A stretch of 64,000 nucleotides of DNA from Kitasatospora herbaricolor (GTDB lineage: Bacteria > Actinomycetota > Actinomycetes > Streptomycetales > Streptomycetaceae), in contig NZ_JAUSVA010000002.1 in the NCBI RefSeq assembly GCF_030813695.1, positions 6,572,001-6,636,000 of the forward strand. The letters are read 5' to 3'. The translations under genes and the position numbers were made by a program. The notes under the pieces were generated by a model. That model did not search any database. It saw only the letters and a program-made list of their open reading frames with translations, and was not told where the DNA came from. Of the stretch, positions 60,059 to 64,000 are shown piece by piece; the stretch's first letter is position 1; each line of letters opens with the position of its first letter.

Positions 60059-61162
60059 TCAGCCCGGGGCGATCGGCTCGCAGCCCCGCTGGGCCGCCAC
60101 CGCGTTGGCGAAACGGGCGAAGAGGTCCTTCGGAAGCTCGCTGCGGGCCTCCCCCTGACCGTCCCGCAACGCGCTGTCCAGGGCGGACACCCCCAGGTAC
60201 AGGGTGTCCTTGCCGCAGGGCACCAGGACCGGGCCGTCGGTGTCCCCGGTGCCGCGCCAGCCGGTCGGCAGCGCCGCCCGCAGCTCGGTGTCCAGGGCGG
60301 CCGCGCCGATCCAGGCCTGGTCGGCGGTCACCGTGAAGCTGAGCACCGGCGACACCAGGTGCCCGTCCTCCACCCCGCAGATCCAGACCGGCGCGCCCTC
60401 GCTGCTGACCCGCTCGCGCAGGGGGGTGGTTCGCCCGGCCGTGCTGCCGAGGCTCAGCCCGGGCAGCCCGCAGGCCTTGCCGTCCTCGGACGCGCGGGCC
60501 TGCCCGCCGGGGTCGCCCAGCCGGTCCCCGGCCGGGGCGGCGGGAGTGCCGCAGCCGGCCTGCCGGCCCGCGGCGGCGGCCATGCCGTCGGCCACCCGGG
60601 CCAGCGCCGTCCGGGCGGCGGTGTCGGGCTGCTCCTCGGCGCGGCGCTTCTCCGGCAGGACGTCGTCCGGCGAGAACCAGACGTCGGCCCACAGCACGTC
60701 GGCGTCGCCCCGGGACTTCAGCGGCAGCGGGTCGTCCTTCGGCACGGGCAGTACGCACCCGGCCGGCAGCAGCACCCAGCCGGTCCGGTTGGAGAACGAG
60801 CCCGGCCGCCCGCCCTCCAGCTGCGACATCTGCGGCACGGTCCTGACCTGCTTGTCGATGCCGGGGCTGACCGCCCGCTCGGTGCGCAGCGTGACCCGGG
60901 CCCGGGCGGTGCCGCCCAGGCCCGTCCGGGCGGTGATCGTGCAGGAGACCGTCGGGTCCCCGGCCCGGGCCGTGGAGCCGGATTCCGTGATCCGGCCCTC
61001 GCCCAGGACCTGCTGCGCGTCGGCCCGGGACACCGCGCCGCCGCAGAGGCGGTCGGGGCCGAACACGTTGGTCAGGCGCCAGGTGAGCAGGGCGCCGGCC
61101 GAGACGGCCAGGACCGCGGCGAGCGCGATCCAGGCCGTCCGGCGGCGGGACAAGGCCCTCAT
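60059..61162 (-). CDS. Membrane-anchored hypothetical protein of the WXG/DUF6571 cassette
   Basis: A 367-residue protein with a basic start (MRALSRRRTAW), one membrane helix (IALAAVLAVSAGALLTW) and a large extracytoplasmic part with eight or more Cys, for example LCGG near 40, VSCTITA, AGCVLP, AGCGTP, ACGLPG, WICGV and VPCGK. It is probably disulphide-bonded. It is coupled to the preceding large gene (TGATG). I do not recognise a function; a receptor, immunity or chaperone-like role in the cassette is possible. Confidence 0.7.
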   Translation of the reverse strand: MRALSRRRTAWIALAAVLAVSAGALLTWRLTNVFGPDRLCGGAVSRADAQQVLGEGRITESGSTARAGDPTVSCTITARTGLGGTARARVTLRTERAVSPGIDKQVRTVPQMSQLEGGRPGSFSNRTGWVLLPAGCVLPVPKDDPLPLKSRGDADVLWADVWFSPDDVLPEKRRAEEQPDTAARTALARVADGMAAAAGRQAGCGTPAAPAGDRLGDPGGQARASEDGKACGLPGLSLGSTAGRTTPLRERVSSEGAPVWICGVEDGHLVSPVLSFTVTADQAWIGAAALDTELRAALPTGWRGTGDTDGPVLVPCGKDTLYLGVSALDSALRDGQGEARSELPKDLFARFANAVAAQRGCEPIAPG

Positions 61163-63318
61163 CACTCGGCCGACCCGTGCCGGCCGAGGGCGATCATCGC
61201 CTCGTCGTAGCCGCGGTTGTGGCCGTCGCGCAGGCTGGTGTTGACCTCGTTGGCCAGCTCGCTCTTCGGGTCCAGGCCGTTGTGCTCGGCCCACCCGATG
61301 ACCATCTGGGTGCCCTGGTTCAGGTTGGCGTCGTGGGAGCTGGAGGCCTCGCTGTTGGCCTTGTCGACGGCCTCCTCCTTCACGCCGTCCGACCAGTTGC
61401 TGACACCCAGGTCGACCAGGCTGCCCGCGACGTCGCCGACCACCGGTATGTAGCCGGTGGCCAGGCCGCCGCCGCTGGAGACCAGCTCGCCGGTCTTGTC
61501 GGCCCACTCCTTCTTGTCGTCACGCTCGTCCAGCAGGATGTCGCTCCTGATGGCGTCGAGGGTGCCGAGCGCGGAGCCGGAGCGGTCGGTCGGCCCGGTC
61601 CGGTCGTGGTCGGGGCGGCCGGCGTCGGCCGGCAGGTCGCCGATGACCTGGGCGGACTTGGCCTTCTCGGCCTCGTACAGGGCTGCGTAGGCCTCCGGGT
61701 CGTCCGAGACGCCGCGCATCACCCGGGTGAGCGAGGAGCTGTCGTCGGAGAGGTGGCCCTTGCCGCCCTCCTCCCAGGCGCCGTCCTTGTGCTTGGCGGT
61801 GCTGAGCTCCGCGCCGAGGATGTCGTGGGTGTCGTCGACGTAGTCGGTGAGCGCGCCGGCGATCGGCTTGCGGAGGTTGTCGGGGATCTCCTGGCCCTTG
61901 CTGTCCTGGTCCAGGGCGTCGATGGTGCCCTGCATGACCCGGGCCTGGGCCGGGGTGTGCGAGCCGCCGTTGTGCGCGGTGCCGGTGGGGTCGCCGGTGG
62001 TGGCGGCCTCCAGCGCCGCGCCGAGGCCGGCCCGCTGGAGCGGGTCGTCCATCTTGATCGGCGCCCCGTACAGCGGGTTCATGTAGTTCTCGGGCCACTT
62101 GCGGTCGCGCAGCAGGTAGTCGAGACGGTCCTTGGCGCCGGGGGAGTCCGGGTCGAGGAAGCCGGTGGCGGCCTCGGGGTTCTTCCCCATCTGCTTGAGC
62201 ACGCCGTCCAGCGGGTCGGAGACCAGGTCCTGGCGCTCGCCGTCGAACTGGTGGCTCCAGATCTGCGGGTGCTTCTTCTCGACGTCGATGATGTCGGCGC
62301 CCAGGTCGTTCAGGTACTCCTTGGAGTACTGCGCGTCGCCCTTGTCCATCAGGGTGGCGAGCGCCTGGTAGCCGTACACCGGTGAGGTGTTGCGCCCCAG
62401 GTTCTTGTCGCCGATGTCCTTCATGCCCTTGCGCCAGTCCTGGTAGAACTTGCTGTTCGGGTCACGGGTGGCGCCGGCGACGGTGTTGGCCAGGTTGGTC
62501 TGGAGCTGGCCGTAGCCCTCCTTGTTCTTGGCGTCCCGGTCGCCGCCGATCTTCTCCAGCTGGTCGGCGAGCTTGAGGGTGCCCTCGGGGCCGAGCGTGT
62601 TGAGCAGGGTCTGGCCGTACTGCGGGTTGTTGGCGTTGGCCTTCATCAGGTTGTTGAGCTCGGCGAGCTCGCCCGGCTCCAGCTTGCCGTCCTTCTTCAG
62701 CTTCTCGGCGAGGTCGGCGGCGCGGCGCCCGTCGGCCGCGTCACCGCCGCCGATGGCCTGCCCGTTGAAGGTGTTGAAGGGGTCGCCGGCCTTGGAGGCG
62801 CGCTTGAGGGCCAGTGAGGCGCGCTCGTCGGCGGCGGTGGCCTCGGCGAGCGCGGCGTTGATCTGCTGGGTCCACCTGCCGGCGGCGGCGTTGCGCTCCT
62901 CCATGTAGCCGGGGTCGTGGTGCATGGCGTTGCGCTCGGCCGGGGTGTACTGGCTGGTGTCGAACACGGCCTGGCCGGTGCCGGTCACCTTCATGCCGTC
63001 GGCGGCGGCGTCCGCGGCGGCGGCCTTCAGCTTCTTCTGCGCGGCCTCGAAGTCGGCGTGCGCGTCCGCGATGATCGTCGAGACCGCCCGGGCCTCGGTC
63101 TGCGCGTCGATGGTCTGCTGCTTGGTGATCAGCACGTGCTGGTGGGCGGCGCCGGCGGCGCTGCCCATCCACAGGTTCTGGCCGCCGGTGACGGTCAGGA
63201 CCTCGTTCTCCAGGCGGTGCTGCACGCCTTCGTACTTCTTCGCCATCGACTCCCAGTCGGTGGCGGCGGTGCTGAGCGCGGACAGGTCCGCGTTGAGGAC
63301 GTCCTCGTAGCCGAGCAT
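61162..63318 (-). CDS. DUF6571-type large protein, probable type VII-linked
   Basis: A 718-residue protein. The N-terminal 110 residues look helical like a WXG/LXG secretion domain (DLSALSTAATDWESMAKKYEGVQHRLENEVLTV, then a QNLWMGSAA turn). The middle is helical with DNRY-like and TSPVYGYQALATLMDKGD stretches of DUF6571 proteins. A hydrophobic Gly-rich segment (GGGLATGYIPVVGDVAGSLVDLG) lies near 640. No catalytic toxin motif is visible. The ATG at 63318 follows the small gene's stop by two bases. Such proteins occur widely in Streptomyces; their role is unknown. Confidence 0.8.
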   Translation of the reverse strand: MLGYEDVLNADLSALSTAATDWESMAKKYEGVQHRLENEVLTVTGGQNLWMGSAAGAAHQHVLITKQQTIDAQTEARAVSTIIADAHADFEAAQKKLKAAAADAAADGMKVTGTGQAVFDTSQYTPAERNAMHHDPGYMEERNAAAGRWTQQINAALAEATAADERASLALKRASKAGDPFNTFNGQAIGGGDAADGRRAADLAEKLKKDGKLEPGELAELNNLMKANANNPQYGQTLLNTLGPEGTLKLADQLEKIGGDRDAKNKEGYGQLQTNLANTVAGATRDPNSKFYQDWRKGMKDIGDKNLGRNTSPVYGYQALATLMDKGDAQYSKEYLNDLGADIIDVEKKHPQIWSHQFDGERQDLVSDPLDGVLKQMGKNPEAATGFLDPDSPGAKDRLDYLLRDRKWPENYMNPLYGAPIKMDDPLQRAGLGAALEAATTGDPTGTAHNGGSHTPAQARVMQGTIDALDQDSKGQEIPDNLRKPIAGALTDYVDDTHDILGAELSTAKHKDGAWEEGGKGHLSDDSSSLTRVMRGVSDDPEAYAALYEAEKAKSAQVIGDLPADAGRPDHDRTGPTDRSGSALGTLDAIRSDILLDERDDKKEWADKTGELVSSGGGLATGYIPVVGDVAGSLVDLGVSNWSDGVKEEAVDKANSEASSSHDANLNQGTQMVIGWAEHNGLDPKSELANEVNTSLRDGHNRGYDEAMIALGRHGSAE

Positions 63319-63320
63319 GG

Positions 63321-63632
63321 TCAGCGACCCCCGAACGACTGGGCCAGGGCGCTGTCGATGCCGATGTAGTTCGTGTGGGTCTGGCGCATCATCCCGGCCT
63401 CCTGGTTGAGTCGGGTGTTGAGCGCGGAGACCTGCTCGTGCCACTCGGTGAGGGCGGCCCGCAGCGAGTTGGCGGTGTCCCAGCCGCTGAGCTTGGAGGC
63501 CGCGGCCCCGGTCGAGTCGTCCGCGGTCTTGCCCGCTGCCGTGCTCTCGGTGGCGATGCTGTCGAGTGCCAGCGCGGCCTTGTCGAGGGCGCTGGGTGCC
63601 ACGCCTGTGGTCCCCGCGTCTGGGTCAGCCAT
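63321..63632 (-). CDS. WXG100-like small helical protein
   Basis: A 103-residue protein predicted to form two helices separated by a SGWDTANSL turn near 50, like the W-x-G hinge of ESAT-6 family proteins, here W-D-T. It ends ALAQSFGGR. The start has GGGGAG. It is encoded directly before the large helical protein, as WXG partners often are. No type VII ATPase lies in the window. Confidence 0.75.
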   Translation of the reverse strand: MADPDAGTTGVAPSALDKAALALDSIATESTAAGKTADDSTGAAASKLSGWDTANSLRAALTEWHEQVSALNTRLNQEAGMMRQTHTNYIGIDSALAQSFGGR

Positions 63633-63737
63633 CGATTCTCCCCGAATTATTCATGCTTGACTGTCAGTTGACCGGCCTTTGGCCAGTCCTAGCGGGACGT
63701 TAGCACGCGTATACGACCGGGCCGGGGCCTGTCCGGG

Positions 63738-64000
63738 TCAGGCCTCGGCCGGGGTGCAGGCGCCGATCGCGCGGCCGGCCTCGACGGAGGCGAGCCGGGC
63801 GTCGCCGGCCCGGACGGCGGCGAGGATGCCGTCGTGACCGACGTAGCGCTCGGGGATCAGTTCGGGGCCGACGTCGTGGCGCAGGTGGGCCCGCATGACC
63901 TCGCCGAGGTCCGCGTACACGGCGGCGAGCACGTCGTTGTGGGCGGCGGCCACCACCGCCTGGTGGAAGGCGGCGTCGGCCTGGACGAAGTCCTCGGCGT
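63738..64000 (-). CDS. GntR/FadR-family regulator, C-terminal FCD part only
   Basis: The last 86 or so residues are visible; the N-terminal DNA-binding domain lies beyond the right edge. DAAFHQAVVAAAHNDVL contains the FCD metal-site Asp and His, and HDGILAAVRAGDARLASVEAGRAIG carries the later His and the final helix of FadR C-terminal domains. It probably senses a carboxylic acid. The target is unknown. Confidence 0.85.
   Translation of the reverse strand, partial: AEDFVQADAAFHQAVVAAAHNDVLAAVYADLGEVMRAHLRHDVGPELIPERYVGHDGILAAVRAGDARLASVEAGRAIGACTPAEA

Overview
The window is about 74% G+C, almost entirely coding, with very strong third-position G/C. Its gene content (Ccr and ethylmalonyl-CoA mutase, CebR-type boxes, CBM2 cellulases, a DUF6571 cassette, FabG-FabI) points to a Streptomycetaceae chromosome, Streptomyces or Kitasatospora. 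The Ccr CO2-pocket residues fall at exactly the numbers I recall for the Kitasatospora setae enzyme, which leans slightly to Kitasatospora. I found no tRNA, rRNA, CRISPR array, insertion sequence or prophage.

1-7.2 kb: ethylmalonyl-CoA pathway (CoA-ester lyase, mutase, Ccr) in one leftward operon, preceded by a TetR regulator with perfect 6-3-6 palindromes at the ccr promoter, then a tandem-domain 3-hydroxyacyl-CoA dehydrogenase. 7.7-10.4 kb: a glutamine-synthetase-like gene and an amidohydrolase, the two halves of a FluG/NodGS protein. 10.4-15.3 kb: divergent secreted GH5 and GH48 cellulases, both with CBM2 and each with a CebR-type box at its promoter. 15.5-17 kb: secreted subtilase. 17.2-19.1 kb: a HipA-like kinase downstream of an HxlR-peroxiredoxin fusion. 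19.4-22.8 kb: an ABC-2 exporter and an SRPBCC protein.

23.1-34.5 kb: an exopolysaccharide locus with two GT4 glycosyltransferases, a polyprenyl-phosphate sugar transferase, an O-antigen-ligase-type protein, a MurJ/MviN-type flippase, a deacetylase, a short Wzz-like protein, a FemAB/GNAT-like protein and a convergent secreted GH26 enzyme. The product is unknown. 34.9-39.7 kb: a secreted beta-propeller-like protein, an ABC-F ATPase preceded by a leaderless 7-codon ORF, a 77-aa HTH protein and an enoyl-CoA hydratase. 39.8-42.5 kb: an Asp23/AmaP envelope-stress operon.

42.5-52.4 kb: mostly housekeeping. It holds a divergent SDR lacking its catalytic Tyr/Lys, MerR plus a CPPC thioredoxin, SURF1, an exonuclease-BRCT protein, a Zn alcohol dehydrogenase, DUF485-ActP acetate uptake with a Crp-like site, MoaA and small membrane proteins. 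52.4-59.9 kb: KptA, the TldD/TldE pair, a frameshifted TPR pseudogene, a metallo-beta-lactamase-fold hydrolase and FabG-FabI. 60-64 kb: a three-gene WXG100/DUF6571/membrane-protein cassette and the end of a GntR/FCD regulator.
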